DNA of 64,000 nucleotides from CAVYTF01 sp963708205 (GTDB lineage Bacteria; Bacteroidota; Bacteroidia; Chitinophagales; Chitinophagaceae), in NCBI GenBank assembly GCA_963708205.1, contig OY970196.1, positions 744,001 through 808,000 on the forward strand, read 5' to 3'. This document shows, in pieces, positions 43,599-53,184 of this stretch. A model generated the notes under the pieces. The model was not told where the DNA came from. It made no database searches and saw only the letters and a program-made list of their open reading frames with translations. Position 1 is the stretch's first letter; every line of letters starts with the position of its first letter. Position numbers and translations under genes: made by a program.

Positions 43599-45074
43599 AT
43601 GAAAATTTTATCTGCATTGCAAATGCAACAATGGGATGCATTTACAATTGCTAACGAACCGGTTGCTTCCATTGATTTGATGGAGCGAGCAGCGCAGCAA
43701 TGCACAGATTTTTTAGTTGAAACGGATTTTATTAAGCAGCCAATTAAAATTTTTTGCGGCAAAGGAAATAATGGAGGCGATGGATTAGCCATTGCAAGGC
43801 TGCTTCTTAATTTGTGTTCTGATGTTGCAGTTTATATCATAGAATTTGGTGCAAAAGGAACAGAAGATTTTCAAACAAATTTGCAAAGACTGCATGAGCT
43901 TTCCACAAAGATTTATTTCATTCAATCAAAAGAATTTTTTCCGGTTATAAAAAAAAATGACACTGTTATTGATGCATTGTATGGTTCCGGTTTAAATCGT
44001 GCCTTAAAAGATTTAAGCGCTGAGCTTGTAAATCATATCAATGAAAGTGAAGCAACAGTTATTTCCATTGACGTGCCAAGCGGAATGCCTGTTGATAAAA
44101 GCTGTAAAAATGAAATAGTGATAAAAGCCGCGTACACACTCACTTTTCAGTCATTAAAGCTTTGTTTTCTAATGCCTGAAAATGCGGATTTGTTTGGTAA
44201 TATAAAAGTGCTTGATATTGGTTTAGATGCTACATTTTTAGAAACCATTCATACTGAGCTTGAAATTATATCAAACAAAAAAATAAAAGAAATTTATAAG
44301 CCGCGAAAACAATTTTCAAACAAAGGCAACTTCGGTCATGCATTGCTTATTGCAGGAAGCAAAGGAAAAATGGGCGCTGCTGTTATTGCTGCAAAAGCCT
44401 GTTTGCGTTCGGGCATTGGTTTATTAACAGTTGAGGTAAAAGAAGAAAACGTATCTATCATGCAAACATCTGTTCCTGAAGCAATGTGCATGGTGCTTGA
44501 TAACGATAATGACATTAATAAATTTTCAACTATTGGCATTGGTCCCGGAATTGGTTTAGATAAAAATGCAATTGATCTTTTAGAGAAAGTTTTAAAATTT
44601 ACAAATCCTGTTTTGGTAGATGCTGATGCTTTAAATATTTTATCTGAGAAAAAATATTGGCTGAAAAACTTGCCTGCTAATTCTATTTTAACGCCCCATC
44701 CAAAAGAGTTTGATCGTTTATTCGGTACCTGTGAAAATGATTTTGAACGGATGTGTAAAGCCTTAGAATTGACAAAGCAATATCCTCTTATCATTGTTTT
44801 AAAAGGACATTATACCTTAATTGCTTTTCAGGGCAAAGGATGTTTTAATACAACGGGCAATGTTGGTATGGCAACGGGCGGAAGCGGAGACATGCTTAGC
44901 GGCATACTCACCTCATTTCTGGCGCAAAAATATGAGCCGCTGCATGCTTCTTTATTGGGTGTTTATATTCATGGCTTATCTGCAGACCTTGCTTTGCAGG
45001 ATCAATCGTATGAAAGTTTGCTGCCGGGTGATATGATTGAATTTTTGGGAAAAGCTTTCAAGACAATTGCATAA
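43599..45074 (+). CDS. nnr: Bifunctional NAD(P)H-hydrate epimerase / dehydratase
   Basis: Repairs damaged hydrated NAD(P)H. The 491-residue fusion has an N-terminal epimerase (YjeF_N) domain, with IFCGKGNNGGDGLAIARLLL near residue 50 and VISIDVPSGMPVDK. The C-terminal ADP/ATP-dependent dehydratase (carbohydrate kinase-like) runs from about residue 225: GHALLIAGSKGKMGAAVIAA, IGIGPGIGLDKNA, ILTPHPKEFDRLFG and the catalytic-Asp region ATGGSGDMLSGILTSFLA. It is the E. coli-like fused architecture, alone on the plus strand. Confidence 0.94.
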   Translation: MKILSALQMQQWDAFTIANEPVASIDLMERAAQQCTDFLVETDFIKQPIKIFCGKGNNGGDGLAIARLLLNLCSDVAVYIIEFGAKGTEDFQTNLQRLHELSTKIYFIQSKEFFPVIKKNDTVIDALYGSGLNRALKDLSAELVNHINESEATVISIDVPSGMPVDKSCKNEIVIKAAYTLTFQSLKLCFLMPENADLFGNIKVLDIGLDATFLETIHTELEIISNKKIKEIYKPRKQFSNKGNFGHALLIAGSKGKMGAAVIAAKACLRSGIGLLTVEVKEENVSIMQTSVPEAMCMVLDNDNDINKFSTIGIGPGIGLDKNAIDLLEKVLKFTNPVLVDADALNILSEKKYWLKNLPANSILTPHPKEFDRLFGTCENDFERMCKALELTKQYPLIIVLKGHYTLIAFQGKGCFNTTGNVGMATGGSGDMLSGILTSFLAQKYEPLHASLLGVYIHGLSADLALQDQSYESLLPGDMIEFLGKAFKTIA

Positions 45075-45110
45075 TTCTTTTTGAAATCAATTAATAATTT
45101 ATATCTAAAC

Positions 45111-45142
45111 AAAAATTAATTTTTGATTAATTATTAATTTTT
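45111..45142 (+). terminator. AT-only hairpin after nnr
   Basis: AAAAATTAAT (45111-45120) pairs with ATTAATTTTT (45133-45142). A 10-bp stem but entirely A/T, so it is a weak terminator candidate. Confidence 0.3.
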
Positions 45143-45273
45143 CTTTGAAAAAAAGTTAGTTTTTTTCTGATTTTAGTAATACAAATTGATTATTGATTAT
45201 TGAAATATTTTTAGTAAGATTTGCTACTTGATATTGACATATCGTAATCACCCTAATTTTTTAATACTATTTT

Positions 45274-48024
45274 ATGAAACAAAAAATTTTACTTCTTACC
45301 CTGCTTTGTATGAGCACTTTGCTAAGTGTTGTAAAAGCAAATGAATCTGAACCTAATAACACCTGGGATAAAGCCAACACGCTTGCTCTCAACGGAAATA
45401 ACAGTGGTGTTATAAACCCAGCCGGAGATATTGATTGGTGGAAAGTAAAAACCAATGGCGATGGGATGCTAAGTGTAACGCTCTCTCCTCTTTCAGGCAT
45501 AAACACCTATGTCGAGTTATACGATACGTTAGGTACCATAAAACTAGCGGGTACATATAGTACAGGTACATTTACCATAAGTGCCGATGGGTTAGCCCAG
45601 GGAACTTATTATATAAAGGTGTATTGTTATTACTCTTCAGATACGAGTAGCTATTTAATATCTGACAATCTTGTGAAACCCACACAGGCAAATGATTTAG
45701 AGCCTGATAATTCTAAATCCCAGGCTTTAACTTTGGCGCTGAATGGCAGCACCACAGGGCATATAGGTTATTATTATGACAACTATCGTGATACAACGGA
45801 CTGGTATAAGGTAACAACAAATGCAGATGGCGAATTGCAACTAACACTCAATCCAGTAAACGGTACAAATGTTTATGTAGCCTTGTATGATCATGATGGC
45901 ACAACTTTGCTTATTCAAAATTATAGTACAGGTACCTTTACAATCAGCTATGATGGCTTAGCCGCAGGCACCTATTATGTAGAAGTATATTGCTATTACA
46001 ACAGTCAGTTTGCACCTTATACATTATCCGATAATTTAGTTAAAGCAACTCCTGCCAATGATGTTGAACCCAATGATACAAAAGCTGAAGCATTAACCCT
46101 TTCTTTAGATGGTAGCAGCACAGGGCATGTCGGATATTATTATAATCATTATCGAGACACTTCAGATTGGTATAAAGTAACAACAAATGCAGATGGTTTG
46201 CTTCGGTTAACTCTTACTCCTGCAAATGGAACAAACGTTTGGGTTACATTGTATGACCATGATGGAACAACAGAGCTTAATCAGGCTTACGCTACCGGTA
46301 CATTCAGCATAAGTACGGACGGACTTGCTGCCGGTACTTATTATATGCGTGTTTATTGTTATTACAATAGTCAATTCGCACCATATACTTTATCTGATAG
46401 TTTGTTTAAAGCAAAACCTGCGAATGACATGGAACCTAATGATACAAAAGCGGAAGCACTTACACTGCCTTTGGATGGTACGAGCACAGGACATGTAGGA
46501 TATTATTATAATAACTATCGTGATACCGCCGATTGGTATAAAGTAACTACCAATGCAGATGGTTTCCTTCGGTTAACTCTCACTCCTGCAAATGGAACAA
46601 ATGTCTGGGTTACCTTGTATGACCATGATGGTACAACCGAGCTTAATCAGGCTTACGCTACTGGTACATTTACTGTAAATACAGATGGTCTTGCAGCAGG
46701 TACTTATTACATGCGTGTTTATTGTTATTACAATAGCCAATTTGCACCATATACTTTATCTGATAGTTTGTTTACTTATAATCCAACTGATAACAAGGCA
46801 AATGCTTATTTCAAACAGGCTGCCACATTGAATGCTAATCGCACAACCAATGGTCATGTTGGCTTTTACTACAATGGCGTTCGGGATACGGTAGATACGT
46901 GGAAGATAAATTATACAGGAACCGGCAACCTCAAGGTTACATTAAATGTTTTACCGCATCTGTTAGATGGCGGCTATGAAAATACCTGGATGTATATCTA
47001 TAGCGACACAACACAAGCGCCTCTTTACAGCGCATATACTACCGGTTCAGAAACCGCTAATTTAACGTCACTTGCCCAAGGCTACTATTACATAAAAGTG
47101 ATTGAATATTACAATAGCCAATTTACAGCTTATACAATTACTGATTCTTTCACGCAGGTAAATAAGGCAAAGATTAAACTGGTGAGTGTTGATAGTGCAG
47201 CAGATTGTTCAGGAACAAATTCAATAACAGTTTCCTGCTCTCAAAGCCATTCACCTTATTCAGTAACATTATATCGCTTCGATTCTGCTTATGCGACACA
47301 AAATATCAGCAAGGCAAATACATCATTTACCTTTAATAATCTTCCGACGGGAGCATACTATGCAAAAGTCTATGGTGACGGAGCAACAGGAAATGCATTC
47401 GGTAAAACACCTGTAGATACTTTGATGCCGGTACCAACAGGGCTTACTACAACAAACATTACCCAGACCAGCGCAACATTCAACTGGAATAAACTAAGCT
47501 GTGTGAATTATTATACGGTAGAATATATGAAGTTTGGAGCCGCTAAGTGGACATCCGTTGAGCTCAGTGATACAGTAACAAGTTATACAGTTACCGGATT
47601 GAAAAAGGGAAGCGATTATATTTGGAGAATGAACAGCGTTGACAGCTCAGATGGCATGACAGCCAGCAGTCCTTTCACAGCCACTAAAGGTTTTGGTACA
47701 TCAGGCGGTACAGAATCATTAATTGCAGGAGCTGATATGCGAAATGCAAATAACGCTGATCAAAGATCAGGAATAAGCATTTATCCAAATCCTGCATCTT
47801 CTCAGTTGCATATAAGATTAGGTAATACAGATGCAAAAACTGAAGGAAAAGTATTGCTTGCATTGAAAGATGTATCGGGTAAAATTGTTTGGAGTGCAGA
47901 AAATGCAAATGCTGCAGAAACAATGAATGTAGATGTAAGCAGATTACCTGGCGGCATTTATATGCTTCAGATAATAAAAGAAGATGGATCAGTTTCTGTT
48001 CATAAAGTGATCATTGCGAAATAA
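45274..48024 (+). CDS. T9SS cargo protein with five PPC-like repeats and a fibronectin III domain
   Basis: A 916-residue secreted protein. Signal peptide ends near VVKA/NESEPN. Five modules of about 115-122 residues follow, starting near 23, 140, 262, 384 and 506. Each has the pre-peptidase C-terminal (PPC) pattern: an acidic EPNDTKAEALTL start, DWYKVTTNADG, LYDHDGTTELNQ and LAAGTYYMRVYCYYNSQFA. Modules 3 and 4 are nearly identical. Residues about 719-800 form a fibronectin III domain (TGLTTTNITQTSATFNWNKL). Residues 834-916 are a T9SS sorting domain (SIYPNPASSQLHI to GGIYMLQIIKEDGSVSVHKV). No protease domain is attached. Surface binding or adhesion is inferred. Confidence 0.9.
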   Translation: MKQKILLLTLLCMSTLLSVVKANESEPNNTWDKANTLALNGNNSGVINPAGDIDWWKVKTNGDGMLSVTLSPLSGINTYVELYDTLGTIKLAGTYSTGTFTISADGLAQGTYYIKVYCYYSSDTSSYLISDNLVKPTQANDLEPDNSKSQALTLALNGSTTGHIGYYYDNYRDTTDWYKVTTNADGELQLTLNPVNGTNVYVALYDHDGTTLLIQNYSTGTFTISYDGLAAGTYYVEVYCYYNSQFAPYTLSDNLVKATPANDVEPNDTKAEALTLSLDGSSTGHVGYYYNHYRDTSDWYKVTTNADGLLRLTLTPANGTNVWVTLYDHDGTTELNQAYATGTFSISTDGLAAGTYYMRVYCYYNSQFAPYTLSDSLFKAKPANDMEPNDTKAEALTLPLDGTSTGHVGYYYNNYRDTADWYKVTTNADGFLRLTLTPANGTNVWVTLYDHDGTTELNQAYATGTFTVNTDGLAAGTYYMRVYCYYNSQFAPYTLSDSLFTYNPTDNKANAYFKQAATLNANRTTNGHVGFYYNGVRDTVDTWKINYTGTGNLKVTLNVLPHLLDGGYENTWMYIYSDTTQAPLYSAYTTGSETANLTSLAQGYYYIKVIEYYNSQFTAYTITDSFTQVNKAKIKLVSVDSAADCSGTNSITVSCSQSHSPYSVTLYRFDSAYATQNISKANTSFTFNNLPTGAYYAKVYGDGATGNAFGKTPVDTLMPVPTGLTTTNITQTSATFNWNKLSCVNYYTVEYMKFGAAKWTSVELSDTVTSYTVTGLKKGSDYIWRMNSVDSSDGMTASSPFTATKGFGTSGGTESLIAGADMRNANNADQRSGISIYPNPASSQLHIRLGNTDAKTEGKVLLALKDVSGKIVWSAENANAAETMNVDVSRLPGGIYMLQIIKEDGSVSVHKVIIAK
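45691..46788 (+). repeat. 366-bp in-gene tandem repeats
   Basis: Three consecutive units of exactly 366 bp (122 codons) start at 45691, 46057 and 46423. The last two are highly similar at DNA level over most of their length, implying recent duplication or gene conversion within the T9SS cargo gene. Confidence 0.85.
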
Positions 48025-48046
48025 AATTTAGAAAAACATCAAATCC

Positions 48047-48074
48047 AAAAGCCTCACTTCGGTGGGGCTTTTTT
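48047..48074 (+). terminator. Rho-independent terminator after the PPC-repeat gene
   Basis: AAGCCTCAC, TTCG tetraloop, GTGGGGCTT with one G-T pair, followed by a T-run. Strong tetraloop hairpin 23 bp after the stop. Confidence 0.85.
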
Positions 48075-48151
48075 ATTCAACTAAAAATTGAATGTTCTTT
48101 TATTTTTATAAATTCTTTTCTCGCAATTATCTTTACCTCAATAAAATTTTT

Positions 48152-49606
48152 ATGACAAATATTGCTGTTGCCAAAGGTGATGGAATAGGTCCTGAAATAA
48201 TGGATGCCGTTCTTACAATTTTCAATGCTGCAAAAGTGCCGCTGCGGTATGAGTTTGTTGACATGGGCAAATGGGTTTTTGATAAAGGCTTCAGTAATGG
48301 CATGACGCCTGAAGCGCAGCAAAAGATCGAAGCATTTGGTATTTTATTTAAAGGACCAATGGAAACGCCAAAAGGCAAAGGCGTGAAAAGCGTGAATGTT
48401 ACTGCGCGCAAAACATGGAACACTTATGCCAACAAGCGCGTTTTTCAAACACTCAGCGGCGTTGAAACTGTTTTCAGCAAGGCAGGAATTCCAATAGATA
48501 TAACGGTTGTTCGTGAAAATATTGAAGATACTTATGGCGGCGTTGAGCACATGCTTACGCACGATGTTGCTTTAAGCAGAAGATTTATTACACGACCGGG
48601 AAGTGAGCAGGTTATTCGTTATGCATTTGAAATGGCGAAGAAAAAAGCTGCAAAAAGAATTACCTGCGGGCACAAAGCAAACATCATGAAAATTACTGAC
48701 GGATTATTTCTCGAAGTGTTTTATGAAGTGTCAAAAGAATATCCTGAATTGAAGGCTGATGATGTAATAGTAGATGATCTCTGCATGAAGTTAGTAACAA
48801 GACCTGATGTATTTGATACAATTGTCCTCACCAATTTACAGGGAGATATCGTAAGTGATCTATGTGCCGGATTGGTTGGTGGGCTTGGCTTTGCGCCGAG
48901 TGCAAACATTGGCGATCATATTTGCATTTTCGAAGCGGTGCATGGAACTGCACCTGATATTGCAGGAAAAAATATTGCAAATCCAACTGCACTTTTATTA
49001 AGCGGCATATCCATGTTGCGCCATCTTGGATTGATGGAATGCGCAGCAATGATTGAGAATGCATTGCTCTACACTTTGGAAATTGGCACGCACACCGGCG
49101 ACTTTGGAGATAAAACAAAACCATCATTGAACACTACTGATTTTGCAAATGCCATCATCAGCAATTTTCACAAAAGTCCAAGGCTGGGCGCAAAGCCAAT
49201 GCTTGCTGATATGCCTATCACGCAAACAGTTTTTAAGCTTGATAAAAACCCGATGCTTGAAAGCAAAGAAGAGCATAAAGAAAGTATAATCGGGGTTGAT
49301 CTTTTTATTGAAAGCAACCTGCAACCATTAATGCTTGCGAATAAATGCATGCGCCATGCAGGATTAAAATTTAAACTCGTAAGTGTAAGTAACCGCGGCA
49401 CGCAGGTTTGGCCAACGGGAAGCATTTATACAAATCTTGTAAACCAATACAACGCACGCTTCGAAAGTGTTGATGGCATGCCATTAAATCAAACGGATAT
49501 TATAGGATTGTATGTAAGCATGAGTGGAGATTTTAAAGTTTGCTCGCACGAATTGCTGAATTTGTGGGGTGATAAAAAAGCTTATAGTTTAGCGCAGGGG
49601 CAATAA
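48152..49606 (+). CDS. icd: Isocitrate dehydrogenase (Thermus-like long form)
   Basis: Oxidative decarboxylation of isocitrate in the TCA cycle. I chose ATG 48152 (MTNIAVAKGDGIGPEIMDAV, 484 residues); a frame to 48092 adds only a Phe/Tyr-rich tail overlapping the promoter. The N-terminal two-thirds is the beta-decarboxylating dehydrogenase fold: NVTARKTWNTYANKRVFQTL, VVRENIEDTYGGVEHM, VLTNLQGDIVSDLCAGLVGG and FEAVHGTAPDIAGKNIANPT. A C-terminal extension of about 140 residues after 345 is typical of the long Thermus-type enzyme. NADP use is likely but not proven. Confidence 0.9.
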   Translation: MTNIAVAKGDGIGPEIMDAVLTIFNAAKVPLRYEFVDMGKWVFDKGFSNGMTPEAQQKIEAFGILFKGPMETPKGKGVKSVNVTARKTWNTYANKRVFQTLSGVETVFSKAGIPIDITVVRENIEDTYGGVEHMLTHDVALSRRFITRPGSEQVIRYAFEMAKKKAAKRITCGHKANIMKITDGLFLEVFYEVSKEYPELKADDVIVDDLCMKLVTRPDVFDTIVLTNLQGDIVSDLCAGLVGGLGFAPSANIGDHICIFEAVHGTAPDIAGKNIANPTALLLSGISMLRHLGLMECAAMIENALLYTLEIGTHTGDFGDKTKPSLNTTDFANAIISNFHKSPRLGAKPMLADMPITQTVFKLDKNPMLESKEEHKESIIGVDLFIESNLQPLMLANKCMRHAGLKFKLVSVSNRGTQVWPTGSIYTNLVNQYNARFESVDGMPLNQTDIIGLYVSMSGDFKVCSHELLNLWGDKKAYSLAQGQ

Positions 49607-49647
49607 GTATTCAATGAAAATACTTTCTTCTAAATATTGTTGTTATC

Positions 49648-49655
49648 TAACTTTG
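49648..49655 (+). promoter_or_regulatory. -7 box abutting the lipB start codon
   Basis: TAACTTTG ends 5 nt before the ATG at 49661. If transcription begins 4-7 nt after the box, the mRNA would be leaderless or nearly so. A similar TTTGCATnnATG arrangement is present at lgt. Confidence 0.5.
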
Positions 49656-49660
49656 CATTG

Positions 49661-50404
49661 ATGAATAAAGAAATTTTGTTTCAGGATCTTGGCACAGAAC
49701 ATTACAAAGAAGTTTGGAATTACCAGGAAAAATTGCTGCAACAAATTGTACACAAAAAATCTGCAAACAAAGAGCTTGCTGATAAAAAGATCTCCACCCA
49801 AAACCATCTTTTATTTGTTGAGCATTTTCCGGTTTATACATTGGGAAAAAATGGTAATGAAAATAATGTGCTTATTGCAGAGCAAAAACGTAAAGAAAAA
49901 GGCATCGAGTATTTTCATATCAATCGTGGCGGCGACATAACTTTTCATGGTCCCGGACAAATAGTTGGTTACCCGATTTTTGATCTTGATAATTTTAAAA
50001 CAGATCTTGGTTGGTATCTTAGAAATTTAGAAGAAGTAATTATTTTAACGCTTGCAGATTATGGCTTGCAAGGCGAGCGCAGTAAGGGTGAAACCGGTGT
50101 CTGGCTTGACTCTTCAGTGAAAGGTAAAGAAAGAAAAATATGTGCAATGGGCATTCGTTGCAGCCGCTGGGTAACGATGCATGGCTTTGCTTTAAATGTA
50201 AATACCGATCTTAATTATTTTGATTTTATTATTCCGTGCGGCATACAAAATAAAAAAGTTACTTCGTTAAAAAATGAAATAGGGGAAGTTGTGAATTTAA
50301 ATGAACTGAAAGAAAAATTAAAAAAGAATTTTGAAAAAGTTTTTGAGTCGAAAATTATTGAAGACTCAAAGAAAGAAATTTTTTCGGAAGCCTTGTTTGA
50401 TTAA
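49661..50404 (+). CDS. lipB: Octanoyl-[acyl-carrier-protein]:protein octanoyltransferase
   Basis: Transfers octanoyl from ACP to lipoyl domains, the first step of lipoate synthesis. The product has 247 residues from ATG 49661 (MNKEILFQDLGTEHYKEVWN); the in-frame ATG at 49637 lies upstream of the promoter box. The motif RGGDITFHGPGQIVGYPIFD is diagnostic, and PCGIQNKKVTSL holds the conserved catalytic Cys and Lys. The C-terminal Lys/Glu-rich helix is slightly long. A dispersed repeat copy follows the stop. Confidence 0.95.
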   Translation: MNKEILFQDLGTEHYKEVWNYQEKLLQQIVHKKSANKELADKKISTQNHLLFVEHFPVYTLGKNGNENNVLIAEQKRKEKGIEYFHINRGGDITFHGPGQIVGYPIFDLDNFKTDLGWYLRNLEEVIILTLADYGLQGERSKGETGVWLDSSVKGKERKICAMGIRCSRWVTMHGFALNVNTDLNYFDFIIPCGIQNKKVTSLKNEIGEVVNLNELKEKLKKNFEKVFESKIIEDSKKEIFSEALFD

Positions 50405-50417
50405 TTTATATTCTGCA

Positions 50418-50470
50418 GATGAAAGGATTGCGACGCAACGAAGATGCCATGCATGCTGAAGCTGGTATCA
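50418..50470 (-). repeat. Dispersed intergenic repeat, copy B
   Basis: The reverse complement carries the same ordered elements as copies A and C: GATACCAGC, CATGGCATCTTCGTTGCG and AATCCTTTCATC. It lies between the convergent lipB and a minus-strand gene. Confidence 0.8.
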
Positions 50471-50481
50471 AAAAAAATATT

Positions 50482-51282
50482 TTAAAATTGTTTTGGAAGA
50501 AAAAATTTATTGCGCTCTTTTAATTTTCCATTTTCAAAAAGCTCGAATGTAAACCATCCGCTGTGCATAAAACTTGCTTTGTCTAAAATAAGTTGTGGAT
50601 AGTCAAGATGCTTGATGGCAAAGAGCTGCCGGTCATCGCTGCCATAAAAAATGATGGAATAATTTTTTTGTTTTGCATCAGGAATATTAATATTTAATTC
50701 ACCCATTCTATCTGTATAAATAAACATTGAAGGCATCCACGTGCCGGAATAAACAAATTGTTTCAGCACAACTTCATTACTGCTTTGTGTAAAAAGACTG
50801 TCTTTTGTCTGTGTTAAGATCGAGTCGCTGAAATGTTTAAAATCAGGATAATGAAATTGTGCGAAAATTGTATCGCGAAAATAAACAGTGATAATTTGGT
50901 TTGGATCTCCGTTCTGAGAAATGGAATTGCCATTGAAACCGGAGAGCATTTTTTTGGGTCTTGTAAAATAATATGCACCTCCGGTTAGCACATAAAAAAT
51001 GCGATAATAAGAGTAAGGCGCGGCATAATCATTATCAATAAAACCATTTTGCGGAAGACCCGGAGATTGCGGAGATTGAATGGTTCTGAAATTTTTTGCA
51101 CTGTCGAAAGAACGCTGAATGCTAAGCTGGATGCAGCTTTCGCCAAAAGGATTACTCCATGAAATTCTGATTTTTCCTTTACCGAGATTGTCAACAGAAA
51201 AATCTGGTAATGAATTTTGAGCAAGCGTATGAAGACTAAAAATTATAAAACCGATAAAAATAATTCCTTTCTGAATCATCAT
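50482..51282 (-). CDS. Secreted protein with fibronectin-like N-terminal domain
   Basis: A 266-residue secreted protein with signal peptide (MIQKGIIFIGFIIFSLHTLAQ). Residues about 25-110 resemble a fibronectin III-type domain (DNLGKGKIRISWSNPFGESC, YAAPYSYYRIFYVLTGGAYY). The rest is unrecognised and contains an apparent second beta domain (YSGTWMPSMFIYTDRMGELN, DAKQKNYSIIFYGSDDRQLF). No sorting domain is seen. Function unknown. Confidence 0.75.
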   Translation of the reverse strand: MMIQKGIIFIGFIIFSLHTLAQNSLPDFSVDNLGKGKIRISWSNPFGESCIQLSIQRSFDSAKNFRTIQSPQSPGLPQNGFIDNDYAAPYSYYRIFYVLTGGAYYFTRPKKMLSGFNGNSISQNGDPNQIITVYFRDTIFAQFHYPDFKHFSDSILTQTKDSLFTQSSNEVVLKQFVYSGTWMPSMFIYTDRMGELNINIPDAKQKNYSIIFYGSDDRQLFAIKHLDYPQLILDKASFMHSGWFTFELFENGKLKERNKFFLPKQF

Positions 51283-51320
51283 TTATTCCAAAATTGTTGC
51301 AAAGATAATAGGGTTGTTTA

Positions 51321-52208
51321 TTAAAATTGTAACGCGCTTTTCGGTAAAGATAAATTGCCTTGCAAACCTCCTGTGTGTATCATTAAAATATTACTTCCGT
51401 TGGAAATTTTATTTTCTTCAACCATATTTTTAATGGCAAAAAATGTTTTTGCCGTATATACAAAATCTGTTGGAAGTGCATGCAGGGCAAAGGTTTCGTT
51501 CATTGAGTCAATTAATTGTTTCGTGTATTTCGCATAGCCGCCAAAATGATAATCATGAATGATGGTAAAGTTTTTATAATAATCTTCATGCAACAAATTC
51601 TTTATTTCATTTTCTAAGCTCAGGTTATTTTTCATTATACTTATGCCAATAATTTTTTGATCTTCATTTGAGGATTGTATAATTCCTGCCAAAGTTGTTC
51701 CGGTACCGACTGAACAAAAAATATGCGAATATTGATTTTTGTTTTCGGCGAGATTTAAAATTTCTTTCGCGCCTTCAACGCCAAAATCTCCATAGCCACC
51801 TTCATTGATCCAACAAGCATTTGGGAATTTATTTTTATCAAAATTTTTAAATTCATTTCTTTTTGTAAAATATATTTTCATTCCAAACTCTTTTGCTGTT
51901 ATTAAAGTATGCGACAAATTTTTTGGTTCTTCCCCACGAATAATGCCAATGCTATTAAAGCCTGAAACGCTGCATGCATAGGCAGTTGCAACGATATGGT
52001 TTGAATATGGGCCACCAAATGTTGCAATGGTTTTGGAATTTTTTTGCGCTGCGTCTTTTAAAAAGTATTTTAGTTTGAACCATTTATTGCCGCTGATTGT
52101 TGTATGAATTTTATCAAGGCGAAGCACACCAAGAGAAATATTTTTGTCAGTTAGCCATGCTCCAGTTATTTTTTGTGTAAAGATTTTTTCAAATGATAAA
52201 TGCTCCAT
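51321..52208 (-). CDS. PLP-dependent ACC deaminase / D-cysteine desulfhydrase family enzyme
   Basis: A 295-residue tryptophan-synthase-beta-fold PLP enzyme. The Schiff-base Lys is in ISGNKWFKLKYFL, followed by the phosphate/ligand loop TIATFGGPYSNHIVATAYA. FCSVGTGTTLAGIIQSS is the PLP-phosphate glycine loop and ILMIHTGGLQGNL the C-terminal block. The family contains 1-aminocyclopropane-1-carboxylate deaminase and D-cysteine desulfhydrase; most bacterial members are probably D-cysteine desulfhydrases. Divergent from the nucleotidyltransferase gene. Confidence 0.87.
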   Translation of the reverse strand: MEHLSFEKIFTQKITGAWLTDKNISLGVLRLDKIHTTISGNKWFKLKYFLKDAAQKNSKTIATFGGPYSNHIVATAYACSVSGFNSIGIIRGEEPKNLSHTLITAKEFGMKIYFTKRNEFKNFDKNKFPNACWINEGGYGDFGVEGAKEILNLAENKNQYSHIFCSVGTGTTLAGIIQSSNEDQKIIGISIMKNNLSLENEIKNLLHEDYYKNFTIIHDYHFGGYAKYTKQLIDSMNETFALHALPTDFVYTAKTFFAIKNMVEENKISNGSNILMIHTGGLQGNLSLPKSALQF

Positions 52209-52280
52209 AATTTTTTAATTTATACTAAAACGTTGGCTTAAAAAATTTAGTTTCGCAAAGCCGAATTAAAATAAAAAAAT

Positions 52281-53183
52281 ATGCAACCTACGTTAGTGAT
52301 TCTTGCCGCCGGAATGGCGAGCCGTTATGGAAGTATGAAACAAACACAATCATTTGGACCTTCCGGCGAAACAATTATGGATTATTCTATTTATGATGCA
52401 ATTGAAGCCGGATTTAAAAAAGTTGTTTTTATTATTCGTGAAGATTTTGCTGCAAATTTTAAAGCAATTTTCGATCCTAAACTTGAAGGAAAAATACAAA
52501 CGGCTTATGTTTATCAACAACTGACATCTTATGTTGGCGATAGGAAAATTCCCGTTGAGCGTGTAAAACCCTGGGGAACTGCGCATGCAATCCTTTGCTG
52601 TAAAGGCACTGTTAATGAACCTTTCGCAGTAATTAATGCAGATGATTTTTATGGTAAAGATGCTTTTAGAAAAGCGTATAAATTTTTAAATGAACGGTGT
52701 AATGATAGAACGTATGCAGTGATCGGTTATGAACTTGCGAACACATTGAGTGAGCATGGAAGTGTTAGCCGTGGGGTTATTTCTTTGAACGAGAAAAATG
52801 AAATGAAAGGCATTGATGAACGTTTGAAAATATACCGTCGTGAGGACGGCCAAATTGTTTTTGAAGAAAATAATATGGTCACCAAATTGCCTGATGATAC
52901 AATAGTGAGCATGAACTTTTTTTGTTTAGCGCCAAGTTATATTGCAATGTGTGAAAAAGAATTTCCAAAATTTTTAGATGAAAATATTAATAATCCAAAG
53001 GCAGAATTTTTATTGCCGCGCATGGTTGATCATTTTATAAAAGAAGGACTTGGCATTGTTGAAATGGTACCAACTTCTGCAAAATGGTTTGGCGTTACTT
53101 ATAAAGAAGACGCGCCTTTGGTGCAGGCAGATATTAATGCACTTGTTGAAGCAGGAAAATATCCTAAAAACTTATGGGCATAA
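52281..53183 (+). CDS. Nucleotidyltransferase family protein
   Basis: A 300-residue NDP-sugar pyrophosphorylase-like enzyme. The N-terminus VILAAGMASRYGSMKQTQSF is the nucleotide-binding signature, and AVINADDFYGKDAF carries the metal-binding Asp. The substrate cannot be assigned; NTP plus a sugar-1-phosphate is expected. A TAGTTTCG box at 52248 lies 25 bp before the start. Its stop is 1 bp from the convergent cyanophycin synthetase stop. Confidence 0.85.
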   Translation: MQPTLVILAAGMASRYGSMKQTQSFGPSGETIMDYSIYDAIEAGFKKVVFIIREDFAANFKAIFDPKLEGKIQTAYVYQQLTSYVGDRKIPVERVKPWGTAHAILCCKGTVNEPFAVINADDFYGKDAFRKAYKFLNERCNDRTYAVIGYELANTLSEHGSVSRGVISLNEKNEMKGIDERLKIYRREDGQIVFEENNMVTKLPDDTIVSMNFFCLAPSYIAMCEKEFPKFLDENINNPKAEFLLPRMVDHFIKEGLGIVEMVPTSAKWFGVTYKEDAPLVQADINALVEAGKYPKNLWA

Positions 53184-53184
53184 A

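Noticed and set aside
44336..44794. Minus-strand 152-residue ORF inside nnr
   Set aside because: Antisense shadow of the well-supported dehydratase domain.
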